The notes under the pieces: generated by a model
Database searches by the model: none
Seen by the model: the letters and a program-made list of their open reading frames with translations, nothing else
What the model was told of the DNA's origin: nothing
From: Gammaproteobacteria bacterium
Lineage (GTDB): Bacteria; Pseudomonadota; Gammaproteobacteria; Burkholderiales; Rhodocyclaceae
NCBI GenBank assembly: GCA_018825305.1
Contig: JAHJEO010000003.1
Span: 1 to 53,930, forward strand
Length of the DNA stretch: 53,930 nucleotides
Direction of reading: 5' to 3'
Part shown: positions 1-9,665 of the stretch, in pieces
Numbering within the stretch: position 1 is the first letter of the stretch
Layout of the letters: each line of letters opens with the position of its first letter
Position numbers and translations under genes: made by a program

Positions 1-21
1 ACCCCAGGTCACACCCCTTTC

Positions 22-138
22 AGTCTGGTGCCCATAGCGAGGCGGAACCACCCCTTCCCTTCCCGAACAGGACCGTGAAACACCTCCGCGCCAATGATAG
101 TCGGTTAACCTCCGGCGAAAGTAGGTCAGCACCAGACT
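22..138 (+). rRNA. rrf: 5S ribosomal RNA
   Basis: The stretch has the typical proteobacterial 5S layout: a closing stem formed by AGTCTGGTG at the 5' end and CACCAGACT at the 3' end, the conserved loop block CCGAACAGGACCGTGAAAC, and GAAAGTAGG near the 3' end. It is presumably the last gene of an rRNA operon whose 23S gene lies to the left of the window. A strong hairpin terminator follows within about 12 bases. The exact ends are estimated from the closing stem. Confidence 0.88.
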
Positions 139-149
139 CCCCATTCAAG

Positions 150-184
150 CCCCCGCCCGGTAGACTGCCGTGGCGGGGGTTTTC
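150..184 (+). terminator. Rho-independent terminator of the rRNA operon
   Basis: An 8-bp perfect stem (CCCCCGCC at 150-157 pairing with GGCGGGGG at 172-179) with a 14-base loop is followed by a T-rich run. It sits just after the 5S gene and separates it from accA. Confidence 0.85.
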
Positions 185-232
185 GTTTGTCGGGCTGCCG
201 CTTGCGCCTTCCGTTCCGGTAAAATCGCAACG

Positions 233-1201
233 ATGAAAACGACTTTTCTAGACTTCGAGGCGCCGATCGCGGAACTCGAGGAAAAAATCGAAAAACTGCG
301 TTTCGTTCAGGATGATTCGGCCGTAGATATTTCCGATGAAATCAGCCGGCTTGAAACGAAGAGCCAAACCCTGACGAAAGACATCTACGCCAAACTGTCG
401 CCCTGGCAGGTTGCGATGGTTGCTCGACACCCGCAGCGGCCCTATACGTTCGACTACATTCAGCATATTTTCTCGGATTTCGAAGAGTTGCATGGCGACC
501 GCGCCTTCGCCGACGATCACGCAATCGTCGGAGGACTCGCCCGGTTCAACGGCCAGTCCTGCATGGTCATCGGTCATCAGAAGGGCCGCGACACCAAGGA
601 AAAGATTCACCGTAACTTCGGCATGCCGCGGCCTGAAGGCTATCGCAAGGCCTTGCGCATGATGAAACTGGCCGAACGTTTCAGCATTCCGATTTTCACC
701 TTTGTCGATACGCCTGGTGCCTACCCTGGAATCGATGCGGAAGAGCGCGGCCAATCGGAAGCGATCGGCCGCAATCTCTACGAAATGGCCGAGATTAAGG
801 TTCCGCTGATCACTACGATAATCGGCGAGGGCGGTTCCGGAGGAGCTCTGGCCATCGCGGTCGGCGACGCGATGCTTATGCTCCAGTACTCGACCTATTC
901 CGTTATATCACCGGAGGGCTGTGCCTCGATTCTCTGGAAAAGCGCGGAACGCGCGGCTGACGCGGCCGAAACAATGGGGATCACCGCGGCCCGGCTCAAG
1001 ACACTCGGCCTGGTCGATCGTATCGTCAATGAGCCGCTTGGCGGGGCTCATCGTGATTACAAGACGGCGGCGCTGTCACTCAAGAAGGCCTTGCAGGATT
1101 CCCTCAAACAGGTCGCAACACTGCCTGCCGATGGTCTTATCGAGCGCCGCTTCGAGCGGCTGATGGGCTATGGCAAGTTCAAGGAACAGCCCGTCCATTG
1201 A
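233..1201 (+). CDS. accA: Acetyl-CoA carboxylase carboxyltransferase subunit alpha
   Basis: This is the alpha subunit of the carboxyltransferase that makes malonyl-CoA from carboxybiotin and acetyl-CoA, the first committed step of fatty acid synthesis; it works with AccD in the cytoplasm. The protein is 322 residues, matching the family (about 319 in E. coli). The crotonase-like carboxyltransferase core is recognisable from [27 protein letters not shown] and [15 protein letters not shown]. The open frame extends upstream to 170, but that would run into the terminator, so I chose the ATG at 233 ([16 protein letters not shown]). The gene overlaps the start of tilS by 32 bases, so the two are probably co-transcribed. 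Confidence 0.95.
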   Translation: MKTTFLDFEAPIAELEEKIEKLRFVQDDSAVDISDEISRLETKSQTLTKDIYAKLSPWQVAMVARHPQRPYTFDYIQHIFSDFEELHGDRAFADDHAIVGGLARFNGQSCMVIGHQKGRDTKEKIHRNFGMPRPEGYRKALRMMKLAERFSIPIFTFVDTPGAYPGIDAEERGQSEAIGRNLYEMAEIKVPLITTIIGEGGSGGALAIAVGDAMLMLQYSTYSVISPEGCASILWKSAERAADAAETMGITAARLKTLGLVDRIVNEPLGGAHRDYKTAALSLKKALQDSLKQVATLPADGLIERRFERLMGYGKFKEQPVH

Positions 1202-2138
1202 TGCGGTCGAGGTGGCATGCGCCGCCGTTGTATCTGACGCAATAGCGCAGGGCCAGCATTTGGTCGTCGCCCTTTCCGGTGGCGTCGATTCCGTGGTCAT
1301 GCTTGATGTGTTGCAACGCCACCGCGGCGCAGCTGCGTATTCTCTTTCCGCATTGCACGTCAACCACGGCCTCAGCGCAAACTCGGAACACTGGGAGGAC
1401 TTCTGCCGCCGATTATGCGATCAACGTGGGGTACCGTTGTCGGCAGTGCGCGTCGTTGTCGAACGGAACTCAGCCGACGGACTTGAGAATGCGGCCAGAC
1501 GTGTAAGACATCAGGCGTTTGCAGAAGCCAAGGGTGATCGCATCGTGCTTGGCCACCATAGGGGCGACCAGGCGGAAACTCTTCTGTTCAACCTTGTGCG
1601 GGGAACCGGCTTGGTCGGGGCTGCAGCGATGGCGATTCATCAGCGCCGACTGCTGCGCCCGCTACTTGGAATTTCGCGAAATCGAATCGAGGTGTATGCC
1701 CGCGCCCGCGGCCTTACCTGGGTGGAAGACGAAAGCAATCGGGATACGGCGTTTTCTCGAAATTTTCTTCGTCACGATATTCTGGAGCCGCTGCGGAAAC
1801 GTTTCCCCGGGGCCGAAAAAAATCTCGCAGCTGCGGCTCGACGTTTCGGCGAATCGGCGCAATTGCTTGACGAACTGGCAGAACTTGATCTGGGCGACGT
1901 CGCAGCGAATTTTCCGTTTCCGCTGAGCGTGCTTGCGGTTCTTAGTGAGCGCCGCGCGCGCAATTTGCTGCGGTATCTGCTTGCCCGCAGCGGTGTCCGG
2001 ATTCCCAGCGAAATACGTCTGGTGGAAATCCTGCGCCAACTACTTTCCGCGGCACCGGACAGGCACCCGCGAGTTCGTTTTGGCGACTGGGACATCCTGC
2101 GCCGTCGTGGGATGGTCGAACTGGTGCGCGCTGACTGA
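1170..2138 (+). CDS. tilS: tRNA(Ile)-lysidine synthase, short form
   Basis: TilS converts the wobble cytidine of tRNA-Ile(CAU) to lysidine using ATP and lysine, so that the tRNA reads AUA. The PP-loop signature SGGVDS is at residues 36-41, followed by [21 protein letters not shown] and [14 protein letters not shown], the usual N-terminal domain motifs. The middle substrate-binding domain is present to about residue 320. At 322 residues the protein lacks the C-terminal domain of long TilS proteins (about 430 residues in E. coli). The stop lies only 13 bases from the end of the convergent dctR. Whether this is a natural short form or a 3' truncation is open; the PP-loop half is intact. The start at 1170 lies inside accA. 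Confidence 0.88.
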   Translation: MASSRNSPSIDAVEVACAAVVSDAIAQGQHLVVALSGGVDSVVMLDVLQRHRGAAAYSLSALHVNHGLSANSEHWEDFCRRLCDQRGVPLSAVRVVVERNSADGLENAARRVRHQAFAEAKGDRIVLGHHRGDQAETLLFNLVRGTGLVGAAAMAIHQRRLLRPLLGISRNRIEVYARARGLTWVEDESNRDTAFSRNFLRHDILEPLRKRFPGAEKNLAAAARRFGESAQLLDELAELDLGDVAANFPFPLSVLAVLSERRARNLLRYLLARSGVRIPSEIRLVEILRQLLSAAPDRHPRVRFGDWDILRRRGMVELVRAD

Positions 2139-2151
2139 TGCGTGCGCGGAA

Positions 2152-2754
2152 TTAGCGCGAGCCCAAGAGCAGGCGGGCGAGTTCGACAGCCGACTTCACG
2201 GCCATTTTCTCGAAGACACGTGCCCGGTGCACTTCGACGGTGCGCATGGCAATCTTCAATTCGTCGGCGATGACCTTGTTCAGTTTGCCTGCGAGAATCA
2301 GCGCCATGACTTCATGCTCCCGCTCGGTAAGTGAGGCGAGTTGTCTATCCAGCTGTTCGCGCTCGGCGTCCCGCCAGCGCCGACTTTTTTCCTGCGCCAA
2401 TGCCGCTTCAATACGTTCGACAAGCGCAGTGTCGGCGAACGGCTTTTCGAGGAAATCGATGGCCCCAGCTTTCAGCGCCTGTACGGCCATGGGTACGTCG
2501 CCATGGCCGGTCAGGAAGATCGTCGGCATGCGGCAGTCCAGAGCACGAAGTCGATCGTACAACTCCAGTCCGCCCATCGCCCGCATGCGGATATCGAGGA
2601 GGAGGCAGCCGCACATTTCCCCGTTGTATGCCGCAAGAAATTCTTCGGCGCTGGCCCACGCCCTCGTTTCGATGCCGCGCGTACGGAGCAGCCATGCCAG
2701 GGCATCCCGAATTGCAGCATCGTCATCGACCAGATACACCATGCCGTTGCTCAT
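2152..2754 (-). CDS. dctR: FixJ/DctR-type two-component response regulator
   Basis: A 200-residue response regulator of the FixJ/NarL class. The receiver domain (about 5-120) has the acidic pair D10-D11, the phospho-acceptor D54 in CLLLDIRM, the switch threonine in FLTGHGD and the conserved lysine in EKPF. A LuxR-type helix-turn-helix follows (LTEREHEVMALILAGKLNKVIA, then MRTVEVHRARVFEKM). It overlaps dctS by 4 bases, so the two are translationally coupled. Their position beside dctPQM matches the DctS/DctR pair that controls the TRAP dicarboxylate transporter in Rhodobacter capsulatus. I infer activation of dctPQM. One copy of the dispersed motif (2364-2387) lies in the linker as EKSRRWRDAE. 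Confidence 0.85.
   Translation of the reverse strand: MSNGMVYLVDDDAAIRDALAWLLRTRGIETRAWASAEEFLAAYNGEMCGCLLLDIRMRAMGGLELYDRLRALDCRMPTIFLTGHGDVPMAVQALKAGAIDFLEKPFADTALVERIEAALAQEKSRRWRDAEREQLDRQLASLTEREHEVMALILAGKLNKVIADELKIAMRTVEVHRARVFEKMAVKSAVELARLLLGSR
2364..2387 (-). repeat. Dispersed motif copy in dctR
   Basis: Core AAAGTCGGC at 2379-2387 on the minus strand, followed by GCTGGCGGGACGCCG (one change in the second block). Sense orientation relative to dctR; read in the frame giving KSRRWRDA. Confidence 0.8.
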
Positions 2755-4724
2755 TGTCGATCCAGTGGCAAAGCGATATGGAAGACGCTGCCACCGCCCG
2801 GGTTTGCCGTGTGCCAGAGCCGGCCCTTGTGTGCCTCGACTACCGATCGGCAGATATTCAGACCGACGCCGAGACCTTCCTTCTTGGTGGTAAAAAATGG
2901 TTCGAACAACTGCTCGGCGACATCGGTCGAGATTCCGCTGCCGCTGTCGGCAATGTGAATCAACAACTGGCCATGATCGGCCTCGGCATGAACGACCAAT
3001 TTTCGCTGCGCTTCGCTGGTTTGCCGCATGGCGTCGATGCCGTTTTTCATCAGGTTGAGCAATGCCTGCCCCAGCAAAACCTGATCGACATTGATGGTTG
3101 GCAGGGCGGCGTCTATCCGCATGACCAGTTGCACCTTCTGGCTGCGGGCGCCAGCCTCGAGCAGCAGGGCAAGATCGGACAGCAGCGCATCGATTTGGCA
3201 GACCTCGGACTTCGGCTCGGCACGCCGAACGAACTCATAGATGCGCCGAATGATCTTTCCGGCCCGCTGCGCCTGCTGCTGACACTTCTCGAGCGCTTCG
3301 CTTATGTCGCCCACCGGGGCCCCGGCGGCGATCAAGTTGCGGCAACCGGCGCTATAGCTGGCGATCGCCGTCAGCGGCTGATTGAGTTCATGGGCAAGGC
3401 TGGAGGCCATTTCACCCATTGTCACCAGGCGGGCACTGGCTTGCAAGCGCTCCTCCTGCAGGCGGGCGAGGTCGGCGACGCGCTTGCGCTCGGTGATATC
3501 CACTACGGAACCCATCCAGCCGGTATGCCGGCCGTGGCTGTCAATCAGGGGTGCCTCGTGAATCAGCACGTCAAAAAACTCGCCGTTGCTGCGCTTGAAA
3601 CGCATTTCGAACCCTTCGCTGGGGGCGTGTCCGGACATGACCAGATCATGCATCGTGAGCGTGGCATCGAGATACTCGTCGGCCCAGTAGGGCATTGGCG
3701 GCAGTCGCCCGAGCAACTCCTCGGCAGACCAGCCGACCATGCGGCAGAAGGCGGGATTGACATAGGTGATGCGGCCCTCCAGGTCGCGGGCGCGCAGACC
3801 GGTCTGGACCGAGTCTTCCATGGCTTTGCGGAACGCGTACTCGGCATGGAGTGCGGCCTCGGCAGCAAGCCGTCGCTGTACATGGCGGCGCAGGGCCCAA
3901 TAGCTGGCAAGCACCAGCACCGCCAGCACCACCAGTGTGCTTGACAGGAGGTGTCCTGCCAGGGGGGTGGGCGTGAGGTAGGGATCAGCGCGCAGCGCCA
4001 AGCCTCGCCCGGGTGGCTCGAACGGAATCTGGTAGCCGTCATCGGAGGCTACGGCCGTGACCTTTGAACGTAGACCGAGGCTGGTGCCGGCCTGGTCGAT
4101 GACGCCGATACGGTAGCGCTCGGCCAACCACCAGGGAACGGAATCCTTGAGCAGGCGGTTGATCGAATACAAACCGACCAGCATGCCGGAGTAGTCACCA
4201 TTCTCGAAAATGGGAACATGTACCTCGAACTGCCAATCATCCGGGGCCGTGGGGTAGGCGGAGCTGTAAACCGGGCGACCGAGTGAGCGCGCAATGGTGC
4301 TGCTGGCGGCGGCGGGGATCGTCCTGCCATCCGCGGCTGCATCGGGTATAGGCGGCGAGGCTCGCATCAGGCGTCCGGCCATGCCTATCCACAAAACTTG
4401 ACGAAGACCTGAGCCGTTGTCGATCAACGTCCGCGTGTAGGTTTCGAAATGCTCCGCGTCCCCCGCCCTGCGAAAGTCGAAGCGCCCCAGCAACTCCTCG
4501 TTGTGTCCCATGAGGAAGCGCAGATCCTGCTCCAGCCAAAGCATGTCGCTTATCAGCGTCGCCCGCTGTTCCTCCCGATCCGTCCGGTCCGAATACCAGA
4601 GCAGTGCAATCACGGCCAGCACGAACGCCAAAAACGCCGCCCGTGGCAGCAGCCAGAGCCAGCGCGGCGTTGTGGCTGACGTACGCGAGGAAGCGCTGGA
4701 AAGGATGGCCGGACGATTGATCAT
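2751..4724 (-). CDS. dctS: DctS-type sensor histidine kinase
   Basis: A 657-residue membrane kinase. A first membrane helix at about 23-43 is followed by a periplasmic sensor region of roughly 240 residues and a second helix (LLSSTLVVLAVLVLASYWAL). A cytoplasmic PAS/PAC unit follows (ITYVNPAFCRMVGWSAEELLG). The HisKA domain has the phospho-acceptor His445 in LAHELNQPLTAIASYS, and the ATPase domain shows N box LLNLMKNGIDAM, GSGIS and FEPFFTTKKEGLGVGLNI. The family senses C4-dicarboxylates outside the cell and phosphorylates the partner regulator, here dctR. The frame is open upstream to 4841, but the ATG at 4724 places the first helix sensibly and leaves 131 bases to the divergent dctP. Confidence 0.87.
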   Translation of the reverse strand: MINRPAILSSASSRTSATTPRWLWLLPRAAFLAFVLAVIALLWYSDRTDREEQRATLISDMLWLEQDLRFLMGHNEELLGRFDFRRAGDAEHFETYTRTLIDNGSGLRQVLWIGMAGRLMRASPPIPDAAADGRTIPAAASSTIARSLGRPVYSSAYPTAPDDWQFEVHVPIFENGDYSGMLVGLYSINRLLKDSVPWWLAERYRIGVIDQAGTSLGLRSKVTAVASDDGYQIPFEPPGRGLALRADPYLTPTPLAGHLLSSTLVVLAVLVLASYWALRRHVQRRLAAEAALHAEYAFRKAMEDSVQTGLRARDLEGRITYVNPAFCRMVGWSAEELLGRLPPMPYWADEYLDATLTMHDLVMSGHAPSEGFEMRFKRSNGEFFDVLIHEAPLIDSHGRHTGWMGSVVDITERKRVADLARLQEERLQASARLVTMGEMASSLAHELNQPLTAIASYSAGCRNLIAAGAPVGDISEALEKCQQQAQRAGKIIRRIYEFVRRAEPKSEVCQIDALLSDLALLLEAGARSQKVQLVMRIDAALPTINVDQVLLGQALLNLMKNGIDAMRQTSEAQRKLVVHAEADHGQLLIHIADSGSGISTDVAEQLFEPFFTTKKEGLGVGLNICRSVVEAHKGRLWHTANPGGGSVFHIALPLDRQ

Positions 4725-4855
4725 TTTGCGATGGTAGCGGCAAACCGTCAGCGCTGCCCGGCTGCGGAAATCCACAATGGTGCCGCCAGGCATCGCGGGG
4801 ATAATCGCCGCACGCCATCTGGCGCCTGATCGCCATACCAACAGGAGGAGTTCCT

Positions 4856-5860
4856 ATGAAATTACGCACACTCGTCATCGGCCTGGCGGCCGCCACCTTC
4901 TCGCTGTCCGCGATGGCACAGCAGCCCATCGTCATCAAGTTCAGCCATGTAGTCGCCACGGAAACGCCAAAGGGCAAGGCGGCGGAGTATTTCAAGAAGC
5001 TCGCCGAGGAGCGTACGCAGGGCAAGGTGAAGGTCGAGGTGTACGCCAACAGCACCCTGTACAAGGACAAGGAGGAAATGGAGGCGCTGCAACTGGGCGC
5101 CGTCCAGATGCTGGCCCCGTCGCTGGCCAAGTTCGGCCCACTCGGCGTCAAGCAGTTCGAGGTGTTCGACTTGCCCTACCTCTTCGACAACTACAAGGAG
5201 CTGCACAACGTCACCCAGGGTCCGGTCGGCAAGTCGTTGCTGCGCATGCTCGAGACCAAAGGCATTCTCGGTCTGGCGTACTGGGACAATGGCTTCAAGG
5301 TGATGAGCGCCAACAAGGCGCTGAAAATTCCTGACGACTTCAAGGGTCTGAAGATGCGCATTCAGTCATCCAATGTACTCGATGCCCAGATGCGCGCACT
5401 CGGTTCGCTGCCGCAGAAGATGGCATTCTCCGAGGTCTATCAGGCACTGCAGACTGGTGTGGTCGATGGTACGGAAAACCCGCCGTCCAACCTCTACACG
5501 CAGAAAATGCACGAGGTCCAGAAGTACGTCACCCTGTCCGACCACGGCTACCTCGGCTATGCGGTGATCGTGAACAAGAAGTTCTGGGATGGCCTGCCGG
5601 CAGACATCCGCACGACGCTGGAAGCTGCGATGGCCGATTCCACCAAGTACGCCAACGAGATCGCGAAGAAGGAAAACGACGATGCGCTGGCCGCGGTGAA
5701 GGCGTCCGGCAAGTCCGAGATCTACACTCCGACCGCCGACGAGAAAAAAGCCTGGAAGAAGGCACTGGTCAAAGTGCATGACCAGATGGCCGACCGCATC
5801 GGCAAGGACCTGATCCAGTCGATCTACAAGGAAACAGGCTTCGATCCAGGCAAGCTTTGA
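4856..5860 (+). CDS. dctP: TRAP transporter C4-dicarboxylate-binding protein DctP
   Basis: Periplasmic solute-binding protein of a tripartite ATP-independent transporter. It is 334 residues with a clear Sec signal (MKLRTLVIGLAAATFSLSAMAQ, cleavage after AMA). The DctP fold is recognisable from VIKFSHVVATETPKGKAA, FEVFDLPYLFDNY, the MRIQSS substrate-binding arginine and QTGVVDGTENP. These features favour C4-dicarboxylates such as succinate, malate and fumarate, but the exact ligand is inference. A strong Shine-Dalgarno (AGGAGGAG) precedes the ATG. It is the first gene of dctPQM and divergent from its presumed regulators dctSR. Confidence 0.92.
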   Translation: MKLRTLVIGLAAATFSLSAMAQQPIVIKFSHVVATETPKGKAAEYFKKLAEERTQGKVKVEVYANSTLYKDKEEMEALQLGAVQMLAPSLAKFGPLGVKQFEVFDLPYLFDNYKELHNVTQGPVGKSLLRMLETKGILGLAYWDNGFKVMSANKALKIPDDFKGLKMRIQSSNVLDAQMRALGSLPQKMAFSEVYQALQTGVVDGTENPPSNLYTQKMHEVQKYVTLSDHGYLGYAVIVNKKFWDGLPADIRTTLEAAMADSTKYANEIAKKENDDALAAVKASGKSEIYTPTADEKKAWKKALVKVHDQMADRIGKDLIQSIYKETGFDPGKL

Positions 5861-5922
5861 GCGCGCAATAAAGCTTTGCGGGAGCCATGTTTGGCTCCCG
5901 CTGTATTTCAGGGGACTCTCCG

Positions 5923-6678
5923 ATGAAATATCTGGACCGCCTCGAGGAAGCGATCGTAACTTTCCTCATTGGTGCGGCAACGCTCATCATCTTCGTTTCG
6001 GTGATGCATCGTTATGCCGCAGGCTTGCCAATCCCGGGGGTTCAGGACTGGCTGATCAGTCTCAACCTGAGCTGGGCGCAGGAGCTGTGCATCATCATGT
6101 TCGTCTGGATGGCCAAGTTTGGCGCCGCTTACGGCGTGCGCACCGGCATCCATGTCGGCGTTGACGTTCTCATCAACCAGCTTGGGGGGCGTACCCGGGC
6201 AAAATTCATTGTCTTCGGTTTGCTGGCCGGGGCACTCTTCACCGGCATTATTGCGGCGCTCGGCGCCCATTTTGTCTGGGAGAACGGCGCCCACTATGCC
6301 TTTACCAACGTGTTGGGTATCAAGGCGGAAGGGTTGTACGAGGGGCCGACCACCCCCGATCTGGAATGGCCCACGTGGTTGGTCTATTCCGCCATCCCGC
6401 TCGGTTCCTCCCTGATGTGTTTTCGCTTCCTGCAGGTGACGGTAAGCTTCATCCGTACCGGCGAGTTGCCGCATCACGATCACGGCCACGTCGATGGCAT
6501 CGAGGAGGGCGCGGTGCCGGTGGATGTCAATCCGTACAACATGGACGACAACCTCCACATGCATGACCTCAAGTACAGCAAGCGCCACCCCGAGCGGAAA
6601 GTCGGCGCTGGCGGGACGGCGTCAGCCGGAACCGGCGCCAATGATGGGACGGCGGATGACAAGGGAGAGGACAAATGA
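5923..6678 (+). CDS. dctQ: TRAP transporter small membrane subunit DctQ
   Basis: The small integral membrane subunit links the binding protein to the DctM channel. It has 251 residues with four predicted helices (for example [19 protein letters not shown] and [20 protein letters not shown]) and the DctQ feature [23 protein letters not shown]. An unusually long soluble C-terminal tail of about 75 residues is rich in His, Asp and Gly ([20 protein letters not shown]). Part of that tail is encoded by a copy of the dispersed motif at 6598-6621. I chose the ATG at 5923 because the frame upstream crosses the dctP-dctQ gap. It overlaps dctM by 4 bases. Confidence 0.9.
   Translation: MKYLDRLEEAIVTFLIGAATLIIFVSVMHRYAAGLPIPGVQDWLISLNLSWAQELCIIMFVWMAKFGAAYGVRTGIHVGVDVLINQLGGRTRAKFIVFGLLAGALFTGIIAALGAHFVWENGAHYAFTNVLGIKAEGLYEGPTTPDLEWPTWLVYSAIPLGSSLMCFRFLQVTVSFIRTGELPHHDHGHVDGIEEGAVPVDVNPYNMDDNLHMHDLKYSKRHPERKVGAGGTASAGTGANDGTADDKGEDK
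6598..6621 (+). repeat. Dispersed motif copy in dctQ
   Basis: Core at 6598-6606 then GCTGGCGGGACGGCG. Encodes KVGAGGTA in the soluble C-terminal tail of DctQ. Confidence 0.85.
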
Positions 6679-7958
6679 GCGCCCTGATCATTTTCGCGCT
6701 GCTCGCTTTCCTGATGCTGTCGGGGATGCCGGTGTCCATTTCGCTCGGCCTGACGGTGCTGACCTTCCTGTTCGCCTTTACCAGCACGCCGCTAGAAGCC
6801 GTGGCGCTCAAGCTGTTTACCGGCATCGAGAAGTTCGAGATCATGGCCATCCCGTTCTTCATTCTTGCCGGCAACTTCCTGACCCACGGCGGCGTGGCGA
6901 AGCGCATGATTTTCTTTGCGACTTCGATGGTCGGCCACCTGCGCGGCGGCCTGGGCCTCAGCTCGGTATTCGCCTGCGCGCTGTTTGCTGCCGTTTCCGG
7001 TTCATCTCCGGCGACCGTGGTGGCGATCGGCTCGATCCTGCTGCCGGCCATGGTCAAGGCGGGTTACCCGAAGAAATTCGGTGTCGGCGTCATTTCGTCG
7101 TCCGGCGGACTCGGCATCCTGATTCCGCCGTCGATCGTCATGGTGATGTATGCCGTGTCGACCAACAGCTCGATCGGCGCCTTGTTCATGGCGGGCGTGA
7201 TCCCCGGCCTGATGCTGGCGTTCTTCCTTGGTTTTACCACCTGGTATGTGGCGAAGAAGGGCAACTATCCGCGCGAGCAGCCCCACTCGTGGGCGGAGCG
7301 CTGGGATTCCTTCCGCAAGGCGGTCTGGGGCCTGCTGCTGATCGTGGTGGTGATGGGCGGCATCTACAGCGGCCTGTTTACGCCAACCGAGGCGGCGGCG
7401 ATGAGCGCGATATATGCCTTCTTCATCGCGGTGTTCGTCTACAAGGATCTGGGGATGAAGGACGTGCCCCGTGTCCTGCTCAACTCGGCGAACATGAGCG
7501 CGATGCTGCTCTACATCATCACCAACGCGGTGCTGTTCTCCTTCATCCTCACCAACGAGCAGATTCCGCAGGGCATCGCCGACTGGCTGACGCATTCGGG
7601 CGTCGGCATGATCGGCTTCCTGATCGCGGTGAACATCCTGCTGCTGGTGATGGGCAGTTTCATGGAGCCTTCATCGATCATCCTGATCACGGCGCCGATC
7701 CTGTTTCCGATTGCCATGAAGCTGGGCATCGACCCGATCCATTTCGGCGTGATGATCACGGTGAATATGGAGATCGGCATGATCACGCCGCCCGTCGGCC
7801 TGAACCTATATGTGGCCAGCGGCGTCGCCAAGATGGGCCTGACCGACTGTTCCAAGGCCGTCTGGCCCTGGCTGCTGACGATGCTGGTATTCCTCATGGT
7901 GATCACCTATGTCCCGGCGGTTTCGACCTGGCTGCCAAAGACACTGGGCATGATGTAG
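6675..7958 (+). CDS. dctM: TRAP transporter large permease subunit DctM
   Basis: The large membrane subunit carries out sodium-driven substrate transport. It is 427 residues, the usual length, almost entirely hydrophobic with about 12 helices. DctM landmarks are [20 protein letters not shown], the loop [37 protein letters not shown] and the second half [20 protein letters not shown]. Translation is coupled to dctQ. A strong terminator follows, which makes dctPQM a complete transcription unit. Confidence 0.94.
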   Translation: MSALIIFALLAFLMLSGMPVSISLGLTVLTFLFAFTSTPLEAVALKLFTGIEKFEIMAIPFFILAGNFLTHGGVAKRMIFFATSMVGHLRGGLGLSSVFACALFAAVSGSSPATVVAIGSILLPAMVKAGYPKKFGVGVISSSGGLGILIPPSIVMVMYAVSTNSSIGALFMAGVIPGLMLAFFLGFTTWYVAKKGNYPREQPHSWAERWDSFRKAVWGLLLIVVVMGGIYSGLFTPTEAAAMSAIYAFFIAVFVYKDLGMKDVPRVLLNSANMSAMLLYIITNAVLFSFILTNEQIPQGIADWLTHSGVGMIGFLIAVNILLLVMGSFMEPSSIILITAPILFPIAMKLGIDPIHFGVMITVNMEIGMITPPVGLNLYVASGVAKMGLTDCSKAVWPWLLTMLVFLMVITYVPAVSTWLPKTLGMM

Positions 7959-7975
7959 CTTGTTTCTTGGCTAGT

Positions 7976-8006
7976 GAAAAAGGCCCGGCGCTGCCGGGCC
8001 TTTTTC
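7976..8006 (+). terminator. Rho-independent terminator after dctPQM
   Basis: The perfect hairpin GGCCCGGC-GCT-GCCGGGCC is flanked by A and T runs (AAAAA before, TTTTT after). It lies 18 bases downstream of the dctM stop and isolates the transporter operon from ndk. Confidence 0.9.
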
Positions 8007-8089
8007 TTGGTGCGGCGGCCGGGCATGCGGCTTTCTGGGCTAAAATGCCTACCCTTTTGTTTTACTTAATCAATCTGCTGGAGAAAAGC

Positions 8090-8509
8090 ATGGCTGTCGA
8101 ACGTACCCTGTCCATCATCAAGCCCGATGCCGTCGCCAAGAACGTGATCGGCAAGATCTATTCCCGCTTCGAGAGCAATGGTCTCAAGATCGTCGCATCG
8201 CGCATGGCCTGGCTGTCGGAGCGCGAAGCCGGCGGCTTCTACGCCGTGCACAAGGAGCGCCCCTTCTTCAAGGACCTGGTGCAGTTCATGAGCTCCGGCC
8301 CGGTGATGATCCAGGTGCTTGAAGGCGAGAGCGCCATCGCCAAGAACCGCGAGCTGATGGGTGCCACCGACCCGAAGAAGGCCGAGGCCGGCACCATCCG
8401 CGCCGACTTCGCCGACAGCATCGATGCCAACGCCGTGCACGGCTCGGATGGCCCGGATACCGCCAAGGTCGAGATCGCCTACTTCTTCCCGGCACTGAAC
8501 GTTTTCTAA
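8090..8509 (+). CDS. ndk: Nucleoside diphosphate kinase
   Basis: Ndk balances NTP and dNTP pools by transferring the gamma-phosphate of ATP through a phosphohistidine. The 139-residue protein starts [21 protein letters not shown] and contains the ATP-site block [13 protein letters not shown] and the catalytic-histidine motif [12 protein letters not shown]. The ATG at 8090 is preceded by a GGAG ribosome site. A much longer open frame running back into dctM is a shadow. It starts the long plus-strand housekeeping run and lies 10 bases before rlmN. Confidence 0.96.
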   Translation: MAVERTLSIIKPDAVAKNVIGKIYSRFESNGLKIVASRMAWLSEREAGGFYAVHKERPFFKDLVQFMSSGPVMIQVLEGESAIAKNRELMGATDPKKAEAGTIRADFADSIDANAVHGSDGPDTAKVEIAYFFPALNVF

Positions 8510-8519
8510 GCGCCACCCG

Positions 8520-9665
8520 ATGGTCAATCTGCTCGATTTCGACGCCGACGGTCTTGCGGCCTGGTTCGCACAGCGGGGCGAGAAGCCCTTCCGCGCGCGC
8601 CAGGTGTTGCGCTGGATGCACCGGTTCGGCGAAGACAGCTTCGAGCGGATGACCGACGTTGCCAAGTCCTTGCGCGCCAAACTGGCGCACGAGGCCGAGA
8701 TTCGCGGCCCCGTGCCGGTACGCGACTCCATCGCCGCCGACGGTACGCGCAAGTGGCTGCTCGATGTGGATAACGGTCGCAACGAGGGCAACGCCGTCGA
8801 AGCGGTCTTCATTCCCGAAGCCAATCGCGGCACCCTGTGTATCTCGACTCAGGTCGGTTGCGCACTGGACTGCTCCTTCTGCTCCACCGGCAAGCAGGGC
8901 TTCAATCGCAATCTTTCCACGGCCGAGATCATTGGCCAGCTTTGGCACGCCAACCGCGCCCTCGGTGCGGTGAAAACGCCCGGTGTTGCGGACGAGGGCG
9001 AGCGTGTCATCAGCAACGTCGTGCTCATGGGCATGGGCGAGCCGCTGGCCAATTTCGATAATGTTGTTGCCGCCCTGAAGCTGATGCTCGACGACAATGC
9101 CTACGGCCTGTCGCGCCGCCGCGTCACGGTGTCGACCTCCGGCATCGTGCCGGCGATGGATCGCCTGCGCGACACGGTACCGGTAGCGCTGGCGGTGTCG
9201 CTGCATGCGCCAACCGACGCATTGCGCGACCAGCTGGTGCCAATCAACCAGAAGTATCCGCTCAAGGACCTGATGGCGGCCTGCCGCCGCTATCTCGAAA
9301 AAGCGCCGCGGGATTTCGTTACCTTCGAATACGTGATGCTCGAAGGCGTGAACGACAGCGACGCCGATGCCCGTGCCTTGCTTTCATTGGTACGCGACGT
9401 TCCCTGCAAGTTCAACCTGATTCCCTTCAATCCGTTCCCGCAGTCCGGCTATCGCCGTTCGAGCGTCGAGCGGGTGCGCCGCTTCCAGGAAATCCTCATG
9501 GCGGCCAATATCGTGTCGACTGTCCGGAAGACGCGCGGTGAAGACATCGACGCCGCTTGTGGCCAGCTCGCCGGCCAGGTGAAGGACAAGTCGCGCCGCA
9601 CCGCTGTGCCGCTGCACCGGGTGGCACCTCTGTCACGTGCAAGAACCCAGGAGATTCGTCGATGA
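8520..9665 (+). CDS. rlmN: Dual-specificity 23S rRNA (A2503-C2) / tRNA (A37-C2) methyltransferase RlmN
   Basis: A radical-SAM enzyme that methylates C2 of A2503 in 23S rRNA and A37 in some tRNAs. In 381 residues it has the cluster-binding cysteines C114, C118 and C121 ([13 protein letters not shown]) and the resolving/methyl-carrier cysteine C347 in DIDAACGQL. Other typical blocks are [30 protein letters not shown] and VSLHAPTD. It overlaps the following pilF by 4 bases (ATGA), the usual rlmN-pilF order in beta- and gammaproteobacteria. Confidence 0.96.
   Translation: MVNLLDFDADGLAAWFAQRGEKPFRARQVLRWMHRFGEDSFERMTDVAKSLRAKLAHEAEIRGPVPVRDSIAADGTRKWLLDVDNGRNEGNAVEAVFIPEANRGTLCISTQVGCALDCSFCSTGKQGFNRNLSTAEIIGQLWHANRALGAVKTPGVADEGERVISNVVLMGMGEPLANFDNVVAALKLMLDDNAYGLSRRRVTVSTSGIVPAMDRLRDTVPVALAVSLHAPTDALRDQLVPINQKYPLKDLMAACRRYLEKAPRDFVTFEYVMLEGVNDSDADARALLSLVRDVPCKFNLIPFNPFPQSGYRRSSVERVRRFQEILMAANIVSTVRKTRGEDIDAACGQLAGQVKDKSRRTAVPLHRVAPLSRARTQEIRR

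Noticed and set aside
2331-3944. A 537-codon plus-strand open frame opposite dctR and dctS
   Set aside because: No family features; the antisense strand encodes a clear response regulator and histidine kinase.
4725-4855. A sigma-54 promoter for dctPQM in the dctS-dctP gap
   Set aside because: TGGCGCCTGATCGCC near 4818 has GG and GC doublets one base too close for the -24/-12 spacing, and DctR here is FixJ-type, not a sigma-54 activator.
8401-8412. GCCGACTTC words in ndk and bamB (also near 15643) resembling the motif core
   Set aside because: They lack the third T of the core and the GCG/ACGGCG blocks; Asp-Phe codon pairs explain them.
6494-8509. A 671-codon open frame spanning dctM and ndk
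   Set aside because: Only its last 139 codons (ndk) match a protein family; the rest is an alternative frame of dctQ and dctM.
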